Virus record (IMG/VR): IMGVR_UViG_3300042691_007379
Location: 1-31,933 of that record
Source of the DNA: a virus
Direction: 5' to 3' (one strand)
DNA: 31,933 nucleotides
Of the stretch, positions 1 to 7,708 are shown piece by piece (within the stretch, counting starts at the first letter, position 1; each line of letters begins with the position of its first letter). The notes beneath the pieces are model-generated. The model saw only the letters and a program-made list of their open reading frames with translations. It did no database searches and was not told where the DNA came from. The position numbers and the translations under genes were made by a program.

Positions 1-2
1 AA

Positions 3-287
3 ATGCACGAGTTGGTAAAATATAAGTTTCTTAAATTAAAACGCTTTATATCCATTGTAAATGGCAAATCAGTTATCTTAGCATTGGAGGATGGAATCTA
101 TGTTGATGTATCTACCGGCGAAATTCACGACATTAAAAAAGTTGAGCCTTATGATAAGATTGGATCAACAACAAGTCTAACCAAATCAGAGTTTATTGAT
201 TTTATTGATAACCTTATTGCTTGGGCAAAAGACTTTCTTGGAATTACTTTGCCATCACCAGAAGAACAACAAACAATTAATTATTAA
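3..287 (+). CDS. Hypothetical protein, possibly 5'-truncated by the window edge
   Basis: I do not recognise this 94-residue protein. It starts with a basic stretch (residues 1-15, several Lys), has a hydrophobic strand-like segment around residues 18-30, and ends in an acidic/amide-rich tail with a proline pair (LPSPEEQQ). The first ATG is 2 bases from the window edge, so the true start could lie upstream. The stop is 2 bases before the ATG of the next gene, which implies co-transcription. Its position ahead of the helicase and methylase genes suggests a small phage early protein, but the sequence shows no function. Confidence 0.6.
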   Translation: MHELVKYKFLKLKRFISIVNGKSVILALEDGIYVDVSTGEIHDIKKVEPYDKIGSTTSLTKSEFIDFIDNLIAWAKDFLGITLPSPEEQQTINY

Positions 288-289
288 TT

Positions 290-568
290 ATGGAAACCTA
301 CCCACAAAAATTTATTGACTATCACGCCAAATATCCCAAAGTTTACGAGTATTACAAAGGAGTAATTGCTCAGCTAATCAATCGAGGATTCAAAAAATAT
401 TCATCAGATGGAGTTCTGCACATTGTAAGATTTACTAAGCACGATGAAATTAAGAAGGATGGATTTAAAGTAAACAATAATTACACTCCTTATTATGCGA
501 GGTTGTACGAGGCTGAACATCCTGAGTTGAAGGGATTTTTTGCAAAAAGAAAAGTTAAACAAATTTGA
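290..568 (+). CDS. Small hypothetical protein, early region
   Basis: A 92-residue Tyr/Lys-rich protein with no motif I can name. It begins at an ATG 2 bases after the previous stop, so the two genes are probably one transcript. The pattern of short helices followed by a strand-rich middle (residues 35-60) and a basic C-terminus (KRKVK) would fit a small nucleic-acid-associated protein, but that is a guess. Its last bases contain the TTTG taken as the -33 element of the next promoter (564-593), so a new transcription unit appears to start here. Confidence 0.6.
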   Translation: METYPQKFIDYHAKYPKVYEYYKGVIAQLINRGFKKYSSDGVLHIVRFTKHDEIKKDGFKVNNNYTPYYARLYEAEHPELKGFFAKRKVKQI

Positions 569-593
569 TAATTAAATAAATTTAATACATTTG
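564..593 (+). promoter_or_regulatory. Bacteroidota-type promoter for the leader/helicase/methylase unit
   Basis: TTTG at 564-567, an 18-base spacer, then TACATTTG at 586-593, matching the -33 TTTG and -7 TAnnTTTG elements known for Bacteroidota sigma-70 promoters. Transcription would start near 600, just before the folded leader at 604-687. The -33 element lies inside the end of the upstream gene. Confidence 0.6.
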
Positions 594-603
594 CCAACGA
601 AAT

Positions 604-687
604 AACCGCCAAGATGAAAAGAAACTTAAAAAATAACCCTCTATTGATGTTGCTTAACTTGGCGGTTGACAGCATTGATAGGGGGTT
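604..687 (+). promoter_or_regulatory. Interleaved stem (pseudoknot or switch-like) RNA leader upstream of the helicase
   Basis: Two helices with an A-B-A'-B' order. AACCGCCAAG (604-613) pairs perfectly with CTTGGCGGTT (658-667), 10 bp. The segment 635-652 pairs without interruption with 670-687, 18 bp including four G-U wobbles. The A' arm lies in the loop of B-B', so the stems form a pseudoknot or are alternatives. The 2-base link between A' and B' makes a relaxed H-type pseudoknot doubtful, which favours alternative states. The structure overlaps a 28-codon ORF (614-700) and ends 16 bases before the helicase ATG. A role in attenuation or translational control is inferred. Confidence 0.55.
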
Positions 688-700
688 TAACTATTTATAA
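614..700 (+). CDS. 28-residue leader peptide ORF
   Basis: The ATG at 614 opens a 28-codon frame that ends at TAA 698-700, 3 bases before the helicase ATG. The product begins MKRNLKNNPLL, is basic at the N-terminus and Leu-rich in the middle, and ends DRGFNYL. It lies about 14 bases after the predicted transcription start and runs through both arms of the B-B' stem at 635-687. Its translation would melt that stem and could couple to helicase translation. It may be a regulatory leader peptide, a real micro-protein or chance; tight spacing to promoter and helicase favours one of the first two. Confidence 0.45.
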   Translation: MKRNLKNNPLLMLLNLAVDSIDRGFNYL

Positions 701-703
701 ACT

Positions 704-2068
704 ATGCAAAACTATTTAGAGTTTTTAGAAAAAAAGAAGCACTCAATAGGGGACTTTGGATTTGAAGCAAATTATGTTCCTAAAATTGCTTTTGACTTTC
801 AAAAATTTATTATTGAGAAAGCAGTAAAAAAAGGTCGGATGGCAATTTTTGCCGACACTGGATTAGGTAAAACCTTAATTCAATTATCAATTGCTAAAAA
901 TATTATTGAACACACAAATAAAAAAGTGTTAATTTTAACTCCTTTAGCGGTTGCATTTCAATTTATTTTAGAAGCTGAGAAACTTGGAATTGATGACATT
1001 GAATATTCTAAGGATGGTAAGCACACTAAAAAGATTGTTATTTGCAACTATGAAAGATTGCACTACTTTGATTCATCTGATTTTGTAGGAGTTATTTTAG
1101 ATGAAAGTTCAATACTTAAAAACTTTGATGGTAAAACAAAATGGTCAGTTACTGATTTTATGAAAAAAATACCTTATAGGATTTTATCAACAGCAACCCC
1201 AGCCCCTAATGATTATATTGAATTTGGTACAAGTAGTGAAGCATTAGGATATTTTCCTTACATGGATATGCTTACAAAGTTTTTTGCAAACAATGAAAAC
1301 AATGTAAGACCTCAAGATATTGGAACAAAGTGGTATTTAAAACCACACGCAAAACAAGAGTTTTTTAGTTGGTTAAATCAATGGAGTTTGTCAATAAAAA
1401 AGCCAAGTGATTTAGGATTTTCAGATGAAAAATACGTTTTGCCTAATCTTATTGAAAATAAAATATTTGTAAAAAATGAAAAAAATTGGATTATTAATGG
1501 TCAAGTAATGATGTTTAATGGAATTGCTAAAACAATGAGTGAGGTAAGAGAAGAACAAAAAGGAACATTTAAAGAAAGATGTGAAAAGGCGGTCGAATTG
1601 GCAATGGATAAAACTTCTGTATATTGGTGTAATTTTAATGATGAGGGAGATTTGCTTGATGAGTTAGACAAAGATGCAGTTCAATTAAAAGGAGGCATGA
1701 CAATTGAAAAAAAAGAAGATATTTTATTGAATTTTGCCAACGGAAACATTAAGAGAATTATAACAAAACCAAAAATAACTTCTTTTGGATTAAATTGGCA
1801 ACATTGCAATCATACAGTTTATTTTCCTACATGGAGTTATGAGCAATATTATCAATCAATAAGAAGATTTTGGAGGTTCGGACAAACAAAAGATGTAACA
1901 GTTGATTTAGTATTATCGGATGGTCAAAAAAGAGTAATTGATACCTTGCTTTATAAAACTAATAAAGCTATTGAATTTAACAAATTAATTCAAAGTAACA
2001 TTAATGGATTAGTTGATTTATCAAAAAAAGAATTTACAAAAGAAATAATCAAACCTAAATTTTTATAA
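704..2068 (+). CDS. Phage SF2 helicase, SNF2/DEAD-box-like
   Basis: A 454-residue ATP-dependent helicase or translocase. Motif I (Walker A) is DTGLGKT at residues 51-57. Motif Ia is LILTPLAV around 76-83. Motif II is DESS at 133-136, preceded by GVIL. Motif III is STATPAPND near 162-170. The C-terminal domain has the motif VI pattern QSIRRFWRFGQ near 385-395, the Q-x2-R-x2-R-x2-Q form typical of SNF2-like proteins. In phages such proteins sit with replication or recombination genes, as here beside a DNA methyltransferase and a primase-helicase. The start follows the leader ORF by 3 bases. The exact role (replication, recombination or branch migration) cannot be read from sequence. Confidence 0.88.
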   Translation: MQNYLEFLEKKKHSIGDFGFEANYVPKIAFDFQKFIIEKAVKKGRMAIFADTGLGKTLIQLSIAKNIIEHTNKKVLILTPLAVAFQFILEAEKLGIDDIEYSKDGKHTKKIVICNYERLHYFDSSDFVGVILDESSILKNFDGKTKWSVTDFMKKIPYRILSTATPAPNDYIEFGTSSEALGYFPYMDMLTKFFANNENNVRPQDIGTKWYLKPHAKQEFFSWLNQWSLSIKKPSDLGFSDEKYVLPNLIENKIFVKNEKNWIINGQVMMFNGIAKTMSEVREEQKGTFKERCEKAVELAMDKTSVYWCNFNDEGDLLDELDKDAVQLKGGMTIEKKEDILLNFANGNIKRIITKPKITSFGLNWQHCNHTVYFPTWSYEQYYQSIRRFWRFGQTKDVTVDLVLSDGQKRVIDTLLYKTNKAIEFNKLIQSNINGLVDLSKKEFTKEIIKPKFL

Positions 2069-2072
2069 AAAA

Positions 2073-3080
2073 ATGGAAACAAAAGTAAAAGACCAATTAA
2101 CCAAAGAAAACTATGCAATTTACAATGGTGATTGCATGGATGTATTAACAACAATAGATGACAATTCAATTGATTTATCTATCTACTCTCCACCATTTGC
2201 AGGATTGTATAACTATTCAAGTTCTGAAAAGGATTTTAGTAATTGCAACAGCAAAGAAGAGTTTATGGCTCAATATGAATTCTTAGTTGCACAAATGGCT
2301 AGAGTAACAAAGCCGGGCAGAATTAATGCAGTACATTGTCAGGATATTTTAACAGATACAACTGCTCATATTTTGTATGATTTTCCACACGAAATTATTA
2401 AGTTGCATAAAAAATATGGCTTTAATTTACATAACCGTATTACAATTTGGAAAGAGCCATTAGAAGTAAGAATGAGAACAATGGTAAGGTCATTAATGCA
2501 CAAAAATATTGCTGAGGATTCAACAATGTGTTTTACCGCTATACCTGATTATGTTTTGATATTTAAAAAAATTGGCGAAAATAAAGTAAAAGTAACAAAT
2601 CCAAAAGGCTTTAAAATTTATCATGGTGAAACTCCATTATTGCCAGCAATGGAAAAAAAATATGGTAAATGGGAACATATTTTAGAAAAGTATAAAAATG
2701 CTGACAATGATGGCGATAATCATTTAAAAAACAAATTAAGTCAAATTATTTGGCAAAGGTATGCTTCAAGTGTTTGGGATGACATTAGAAACGATAATAT
2801 TTTACCTTTTAGAGATTCAAGAGAAGAAGATGACGAAAAACACGTACACCCATTGCAATTAGATGTAATTGATAGATTGGTAGAATTGTATTCAAATCCT
2901 AATGAAGTTGTTTTAACGCCTTTTATGGGAGTTGGGAGTGAGGTTTATTCTCCAGTATCGTTAGGCAGAAAAGCAATAGGAATTGAGTTAAAAGATTCAT
3001 ATTATAAACAAGCTGTATTAAATTTAAAAGAAGCTGAACATCGTTTTAAATCTTTAGAAAAACAAATTTCTGCATTCTAA
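2073..3080 (+). CDS. DNA methyltransferase, SPPF-type (beta class, N4-C or N6-A)
   Basis: A 335-residue SAM-dependent DNA methyltransferase. The catalytic motif IV is SPPF at residues 39-42, near the N-terminus. The SAM-binding motif I lies near residue 285 as FMGVGSEVY, followed by RKAIGIEL. Motif IV before motif I is the beta-class order. SPP(F/Y) is more usual for N4-cytosine enzymes than for N6-adenine, though the base is not decided by this. The middle (about 90-240) would be target recognition. It begins 4 bases after the helicase stop. No restriction endonuclease is beside it, so it is probably an orphan phage enzyme that protects or marks phage DNA. Confidence 0.88.
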   Translation: METKVKDQLTKENYAIYNGDCMDVLTTIDDNSIDLSIYSPPFAGLYNYSSSEKDFSNCNSKEEFMAQYEFLVAQMARVTKPGRINAVHCQDILTDTTAHILYDFPHEIIKLHKKYGFNLHNRITIWKEPLEVRMRTMVRSLMHKNIAEDSTMCFTAIPDYVLIFKKIGENKVKVTNPKGFKIYHGETPLLPAMEKKYGKWEHILEKYKNADNDGDNHLKNKLSQIIWQRYASSVWDDIRNDNILPFRDSREEDDEKHVHPLQLDVIDRLVELYSNPNEVVLTPFMGVGSEVYSPVSLGRKAIGIELKDSYYKQAVLNLKEAEHRFKSLEKQISAF

Positions 3081-3084
3081 TTCA

Positions 3085-3116
3085 TTTGCAGATTAAAAAA
3101 ATAATCCGTAACATTG
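3085..3116 (+). promoter_or_regulatory. Possible promoter (imperfect -7 box)
   Basis: TTTG at 3085-3088, a 20-base spacer, then TAACATTG at 3109-3116, one base off TAnnTTTG. It would start a transcript near 3123 that reaches the hairpin at 3200-3240 and then the gene at 3258. Only the spacing and near match support it. Confidence 0.3.
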
Positions 3117-3199
3117 CAAAACCGTTCTTAAAATTTACAATTAATAGTTGTCGGCATACAACGAATAGAAATAAGCAATAGCAATATTGCATATACATC

Positions 3200-3240
3200 A
3201 AACCCTCATATTTTCAATGCCGTGAAAATATCGAGGGTTT
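3200..3240 (+). terminator. Rho-independent-type terminator/attenuator
   Basis: The arms 3200-3216 (AAACCCTCATATTTTCA) and 3223-3240 pair with a single bulged G and enclose the 6-base loop ATGCCG. A short T run (3238-3241) follows. It probably ends the helicase-methylase transcript, or attenuates reading into the gene at 3258. A GTG at 3222 would fall inside the stem, which argues against an upstream start for that gene. Confidence 0.65.
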
Positions 3241-3257
3241 TGACGTTAATAAACATT

Positions 3258-3452
3258 ATGGAAGATATTACTTGGAACATTGATAACAATGACAATTTCA
3301 AACTATCAATTAAATTAGGCTCAGGAAAAGAGATAACCATTGAGGATTCTACACCTTCAGCAATTGTTAAAGATTTAAGTTTGGACGAACTTGAAGAAAC
3401 AAACAAAAAACTATCACAAACAATTGCATTATTAAGAACAGTTTTTAAATAA
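3258..3452 (+). CDS. Small hypothetical protein ahead of replication genes
   Basis: I chose the ATG at 3258 (MEDITWNID), giving 64 residues, because an in-frame GTG at 3222 sits within the terminator stem. The protein has a strand-rich N-terminal half (NFKLSIKLGSGKEITIE) and a helical C-terminal half with a Leu/Glu pattern (LSLDELEETNKKLSQTIALL) that could form a short coiled coil. It ends 3 bases before the next ATG, so it is the first gene of the replication operon. No family recognised. Confidence 0.6.
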   Translation: MEDITWNIDNNDNFKLSIKLGSGKEITIEDSTPSAIVKDLSLDELEETNKKLSQTIALLRTVFK

Positions 3453-3455
3453 ATT

Positions 3456-4085
3456 ATGAATTACATATCTCAAATTAATGGATTTTGGAAAATTGCTGAG
3501 GATAAACAATTTTCATCAAGTGAAATAGCTACATATTTTGCTCTATTAAATTACTGCAATAATCTTAACTGGTTAAATCCTTTTGTGTGCCATTTTGAAT
3601 ATGTTTGTCAAACTGCAAGTATTTCAAAAAATACTTTTTACGCTTGTATGGAAACACTCCACAATGAAAAGTTAATTGAATATACTAAGGGGATAAAAAA
3701 CTCAAAAAAACCTAAAGTTTTTATTCTTAATTTAGAGAATAAAACTAAGAATAAAACAGGAATAAAACTAAGAACAGAAGAGGAACAGAATGAAGAACAG
3801 AAAGGGAACTTAAATAAACTATTAAACAATGAAACTAATAAACCTATAAACAATAGAGAAATTTATAAATTTTTCTCCCACCTATCTATTTCAATTGAAG
3901 AAGTAGAAAAAATAAAAGAACTTGGATTTACAAAGTTTCAAATCGATGAAGTATTGGAATCAATAGAAAACTACAAAGGCAATACAAAATATAAAAGTTT
4001 GTATTTGACTGCAAAGAAATGGCTGAACAAAGAAAGAATTGAAAATCCACCTCCAACAGAAGTTAAACGCCCAATGGTATATTAA
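3456..4085 (+). CDS. Winged-helix, DnaD-like replication protein (putative)
   Basis: A 209-residue protein. Residues 1-80 look like a helix-turn-helix/winged-helix domain of the type in phage replication initiators: an early aromatic block (NGFWKIAEDKQFSSSEIATY), then a recognition-type region with ASISKNTFYACMETLHNEKL, and LIEYTKG as wing. A Lys/Glu/Asn-rich linker (about 95-130) leads to a helical C-terminal domain (130-195) with YLTAKKWLNKE, which resembles the C-terminal part of DnaD-like proteins. The next gene is the primase-helicase, 2 bases downstream, so origin recognition or helicase loading is a reasonable inference, not proof. Confidence 0.6.
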   Translation: MNYISQINGFWKIAEDKQFSSSEIATYFALLNYCNNLNWLNPFVCHFEYVCQTASISKNTFYACMETLHNEKLIEYTKGIKNSKKPKVFILNLENKTKNKTGIKLRTEEEQNEEQKGNLNKLLNNETNKPINNREIYKFFSHLSISIEEVEKIKELGFTKFQIDEVLESIENYKGNTKYKSLYLTAKKWLNKERIENPPPTEVKRPMVY

Positions 4086-4087
4086 TT

Positions 4088-5923
4088 ATGACAATAGCAG
4101 TAATAGAAAAGGAATCAAAACGTGAATATCTAATTGATATTTCCAAAGGTGGCGAAAACAAACAGACTTGCCCAGCTTGTTCTCACGAACGTAAAAAGTC
4201 AAAAGATAAATGTTTTAGCTACAATGCAACAAAGGAAGTAGGCAGTTGCTCACATTGTGGCAAAGCATTTTACAAGAAGTTAGAGAAATTAGAAAACAAC
4301 TACCAAAGGATTGAATATAAACGACCGATTTGGAAAAACGAAACAACACTATCTGAAAAGTTGGTTAAGTGGTTTGAGGGCAGAAAGATTAGTCAAAAAA
4401 CACTTTTAAAGGCAAAGATTACAGAGGGGTTAGAATGGATGCCACAAACAAATGGAAACATCAACACCGTACAATTTAACTACTTTAGAGATGGTGAATT
4501 GATAAACGTAAAATATCGCACTGGTAACAAACAATTTAAGTTAGCAAAAGATGCTGAGTTGATTTTTTATAATTTGGATGCAATAAAAGACCAAAAAGAA
4601 ATAATAATTGTTGAGGGTGAAATTGATTGCTTAACTTTAATTGAGTGCGGAATTGAAAATGTTATTAGCGTTCCAAATGGTGCTACAATAGGCAGAAACA
4701 ATCTTACTTACTTAGATAATTGCATAGACCTATTTGATGAAGATACAAGGTTTATATTGGCATTAGATAATGACCAAGCAGGGAATAGTTTAAGAGATGA
4801 ATTTGCACGAAGATTAGGAGTTGAAAACTGCTCAAAGGTAGCGTTCAAAGATTGCAAGGATGCAAATGAATGCTTGGTTAAGTATGGAATGGATGGAGTA
4901 TTGGAAAGCATAAACAACAAAATAGAGTATCCATTGGTAGGCATATTTACCTCCACAGACTTAAACGAAGAGATAGATAATTATTACAACAACGGATTGC
5001 CACAAGGAGAAACAATAGGCTTAGAAACATTTGATGAAAACCTTAAATTTCATTTAGGATACATCACAACGATTACAGGCATCCCAAATCACGGAAAGTC
5101 GGAGGTATTAGATTTTATTTGTGCATCGTTAAACATTCGTGCCGGGTGGAAGTTTGGTTTATTCAGCCCTGAAAACTATCCTTTAGAACTTCACTTTAGC
5201 AAGTTTGCTGAGAAATTAATAGGCAAAGCATTTGATGGAAATTACAAAATGAATAAGATGGAGTTAGACTTAGCCAAAGATTACTTTTCAAAAAACTTCT
5301 TTTTCATAAAACCCGAAAATGATTTTAAACTTGAGGATATTTTGCGGATGGTAAAAAGTTTAATTAGAAAATACGGAGTAAATGCCTTTGTAATTGATGC
5401 TTGGAATAAACTTGAACATAATGAAGATTCAACACATTATGTTTCAAAACAATTGGATATATTGGCAACATTTTGTGAAAGAAACATGGTGCATTGTTTT
5501 CTTGTAGCACACCCAACAAAGATTATGAAAGATAAAAAAACGGGATTATTTGAAGTGCCAAACCTTTACAACATAAATGGATCTGCAAACTTCTTCAATA
5601 AAACTCACAACGGATTAACCGTATATCGCAACTATGATTCCAAGAAAACAGAAATTTACATACAAAAAGTAAAATTCAAACACTGGGGGCAGTCAGGCAC
5701 AATGTGTTCATTGGGATGGCATTTTATCAATGGCAGATATTATACATTTATTCCCGACAATACCAATTGGATATTAGGCGAAAAGAAACAAGTAGAAGCA
5801 TTTGAACTACCACCAACCCAAATAAAGCCCAACGGAGCATTCGACACACCAATAAACAAAAAAGATAATTGGGACTTTATCACAAAGAATGAATTTTCAG
5901 ATATTGGCAACGATGCATTTTAA
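4088..5923 (+). CDS. Primase-helicase, T7 gp4/Twinkle-like
   Basis: A 611-residue bifunctional replication enzyme that should make primers and unwind DNA 5'-3' as a ring. The N-terminal zinc-binding motif uses Cys28, Cys31, Cys54 and Cys57 (CPAC...CSHC). A TOPRIM fold follows, with VEGEID (Glu176 region) and LALDNDQAG (Asp227 and Asp229). The C-terminal RecA-like helicase has Walker A GIPNHGKS at 331-338 and Walker B FVIDAWN with Asp437. Length and domain order fit the family. It closes the replication operon. The last 50 residues are a hydrophilic tail, perhaps for contact with other replication proteins. No DNA polymerase is present in the window, so the phage likely uses the host enzyme. 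Confidence 0.9.
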   Translation: MTIAVIEKESKREYLIDISKGGENKQTCPACSHERKKSKDKCFSYNATKEVGSCSHCGKAFYKKLEKLENNYQRIEYKRPIWKNETTLSEKLVKWFEGRKISQKTLLKAKITEGLEWMPQTNGNINTVQFNYFRDGELINVKYRTGNKQFKLAKDAELIFYNLDAIKDQKEIIIVEGEIDCLTLIECGIENVISVPNGATIGRNNLTYLDNCIDLFDEDTRFILALDNDQAGNSLRDEFARRLGVENCSKVAFKDCKDANECLVKYGMDGVLESINNKIEYPLVGIFTSTDLNEEIDNYYNNGLPQGETIGLETFDENLKFHLGYITTITGIPNHGKSEVLDFICASLNIRAGWKFGLFSPENYPLELHFSKFAEKLIGKAFDGNYKMNKMELDLAKDYFSKNFFFIKPENDFKLEDILRMVKSLIRKYGVNAFVIDAWNKLEHNEDSTHYVSKQLDILATFCERNMVHCFLVAHPTKIMKDKKTGLFEVPNLYNINGSANFFNKTHNGLTVYRNYDSKKTEIYIQKVKFKHWGQSGTMCSLGWHFINGRYYTFIPDNTNWILGEKKQVEAFELPPTQIKPNGAFDTPINKKDNWDFITKNEFSDIGNDAF

Positions 5924-5982
5924 CAAACTGACAAACAAATAAAAAAAGTAAGGCTATAAACTGACAAAAAAAACTTTTAAAA

Positions 5983-6010
5983 TTTGACAATTAAATAATT
6001 TGTATATTTG
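5983..6010 (+). promoter_or_regulatory. Bacteroidota-type promoter for the packaging/late operon
   Basis: TTTG at 5983-5986, a 16-base spacer, and TATATTTG at 6003-6010, a full match to TAnnTTTG. It sits in the 119-base gap after the primase-helicase, 32 bases before the ATG at 6043. The gap holds no hairpin that I can see. It would start the terminase-head transcript. Confidence 0.65.
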
Positions 6011-6042
6011 CACAATGGCAAAGTGTGTTAAAATGCGATAAA

Positions 6043-6315
6043 ATGGCAATAGGCAAAAAATCAGGCGGAGGAAGTCGTAAAGGAAAACCAAACAAACTGA
6101 CTAAATCAGTTAAGGAGGCTTTTGAGATTGCTTTTAATGAATTGCAATCCGACAAAAAAGCAAACTTGGCAACGTGGGCAAAAGAAAACACAACAGACTT
6201 TTATAGATTGGCGGCAAAGCTAATCCCAACATCACTGAATGCCGACCTTACATCTAAAGGCGAAGAAATAAAACAATGGACTGTTGTAATAACAGATGGA
6301 GATAAAAGTAAATAA
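6043..6315 (+). CDS. Terminase small subunit-like protein
   Basis: I use the ATG at 6043 (MAIGKKSGGGS), giving 90 residues; an in-frame GTG at 6025 would add 6 residues but lies closer to the promoter. The Gly/Lys-rich start (GGGSRKGKPNK) followed by helices is common at the N-terminus of phage small terminases in Bacteroidota. Residues 20-75 look helical, and the end is a strand (QWTVVITDG). It overlaps the large terminase ATG by 20 bases, the strongest clue to its role: recognising phage DNA and feeding it to the motor. It is shorter than many small terminases, so the call depends on position. Confidence 0.65.
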   Translation: MAIGKKSGGGSRKGKPNKLTKSVKEAFEIAFNELQSDKKANLATWAKENTTDFYRLAAKLIPTSLNADLTSKGEEIKQWTVVITDGDKSK

Positions 6316-7663
6316 AGTTTATTCTCAAGCATTAACAAGCCAAAAGAGATATTTAGTTTTGAAAGGCGGAGCAGGAAGTGGAAAATCTATTTTTGCAGTC
6401 CAAAAGTTAATTTTAAGAGTTACCTCAGAAAAAAAACATAGGATTTTATGTGTTAGAAAAGTTGCCACCACATTAAGAAACTCAATCTATCAATTGGTGA
6501 TTGATAAACTTATTGAATACGAAATCTATTCAGAGTTCACCATCAACAAATCGGAAATGAGATTTACTCACAACCCAACAGGAAACGAATTAATCCTGCA
6601 CGGTATGGATGACCAAGAGAAAATCAAATCTATTGCCGGGATTACATCAGTTTGGTGTGAAGAAGCCACCGAGTTAGACGAATTAGACTTTAATCAGTTA
6701 GAGTTAAGGGTAAGAGGTGAAACAAGCACCTACAAACAATTTATTATTACATTCAATCCAATATCAGAACAGCATTGGTTGAAAAAAAGGTTTTTTGATA
6801 ATCAAGACAGCGAAACTTACATACTTAACACCACCTACAAAGACAATTCATTCTTAGACGAGGATTACATTCACCATCTGCAAGAAAGAGTTAAGGCGAA
6901 CCCAAATCTATACAAAGTTTATGTTTTAGGTGAATGGGGCAAGGTAGATTTTGGAGGTGAGTTTCTTAAAAGTTGGAGTACAATAAAACACACTTCAATA
7001 GTTTCTTATGATCCATCACTTGCTATTTGGTTATCATTCGATGAAAACGTAAACCCTTATTTTCCATGTGGCATTTTTCAAGTTAGCGATGAGAATGAAA
7101 TAAGAATGATTGATTGCATAGCACTGAAAAACCCCGACAACACAACAAAAGCAATGGGCAGGGCAATATTAGCCAAATTAAGACAATGGAGACATTCAGG
7201 CTTTGTTTATGTGTGTGGTGATAGTACATCGCAAAAAGACGATGTTAAGCAAGAAAAAGGATTTGATTTGTTTAGGCTATTGATAAATGAATTAGACGAA
7301 GTTAAACCTATCCGCAGAGTTGCCAAGTCAAATCCAAATGTACGACCATCTGCTGACTTCTTTAATGCTATTTTAGACTATCAAGAACAAGGGATTAGTT
7401 TTGTTGCCGATGAAAGTTGCAGAGTTGCGATTTTAGACTTTGAAAACACAAAGGAGGATAAAAATGGTAAGGTAGATAAAAAGACAGTTACAGACCCAGT
7501 TACCAAAGTAAGCTATCAGCCATACGGACACATAGTAGATTTAACACGCTACCTAATTACAACCGTATTCAGCAGTCAATATTCTAAATTCCAAACAGGA
7601 TTAATCAAACCTTTTACAATTGTGGGCCGAGATGCAGAATACAAATCCACATCAAGATTTTAG
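6296..7663 (+). CDS. Terminase large subunit
   Basis: A 455-residue DNA-packaging motor. Walker A is GGAGSGKS at residues 24-31. Walker B is ITSVWCEEATELDE, with the acidic pair Glu122-Glu123. The segment FNPISEQHWLKKRFF near 150-165 is the usual coupling region of PBSX/terminase_3-like ATPases. The C-terminal nuclease domain shows YVCGDSTSQKDD with an Asp on a strand, and a late Asp in GHIVDLTRYL, fitting an RNase H-like fold. Length is normal. The start overlaps the small subunit gene. It cuts concatemers and pumps DNA through the portal encoded downstream at 8383. Confidence 0.92.
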   Translation: MEIKVNKVYSQALTSQKRYLVLKGGAGSGKSIFAVQKLILRVTSEKKHRILCVRKVATTLRNSIYQLVIDKLIEYEIYSEFTINKSEMRFTHNPTGNELILHGMDDQEKIKSIAGITSVWCEEATELDELDFNQLELRVRGETSTYKQFIITFNPISEQHWLKKRFFDNQDSETYILNTTYKDNSFLDEDYIHHLQERVKANPNLYKVYVLGEWGKVDFGGEFLKSWSTIKHTSIVSYDPSLAIWLSFDENVNPYFPCGIFQVSDENEIRMIDCIALKNPDNTTKAMGRAILAKLRQWRHSGFVYVCGDSTSQKDDVKQEKGFDLFRLLINELDEVKPIRRVAKSNPNVRPSADFFNAILDYQEQGISFVADESCRVAILDFENTKEDKNGKVDKKTVTDPVTKVSYQPYGHIVDLTRYLITTVFSSQYSKFQTGLIKPFTIVGRDAEYKSTSRF

Positions 7664-7671
7664 TTACATAA

Positions 7672-7704
7672 TTTGATTAAATAAAAAATTTTGTTACAAT
7701 TTTG
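7672..7704 (+). promoter_or_regulatory. Possible promoter with a GTTACAA operator-like site
   Basis: TTTG at 7672-7675, then CAATTTTG at 7697-7704 (one base off TAnnTTTG) after 21 bases. TTGTTACAA at 7691-7699 overlaps the -7 region and is identical to the sequence at 14490-14498 in the operator region of the minus-strand regulator. It lies in the 45-base gap before the ATG at 7709. A shared repressor is possible but rests on a 9-base match in AT-rich DNA. Confidence 0.35.
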
Positions 7705-7708
7705 CATT

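Noticed and set aside
3222-3257. Upstream GTG extension of the 3258 gene
   Set aside because: The GTG lies inside the right arm of the terminator hairpin; the ATG at 3258 has an A-rich context.
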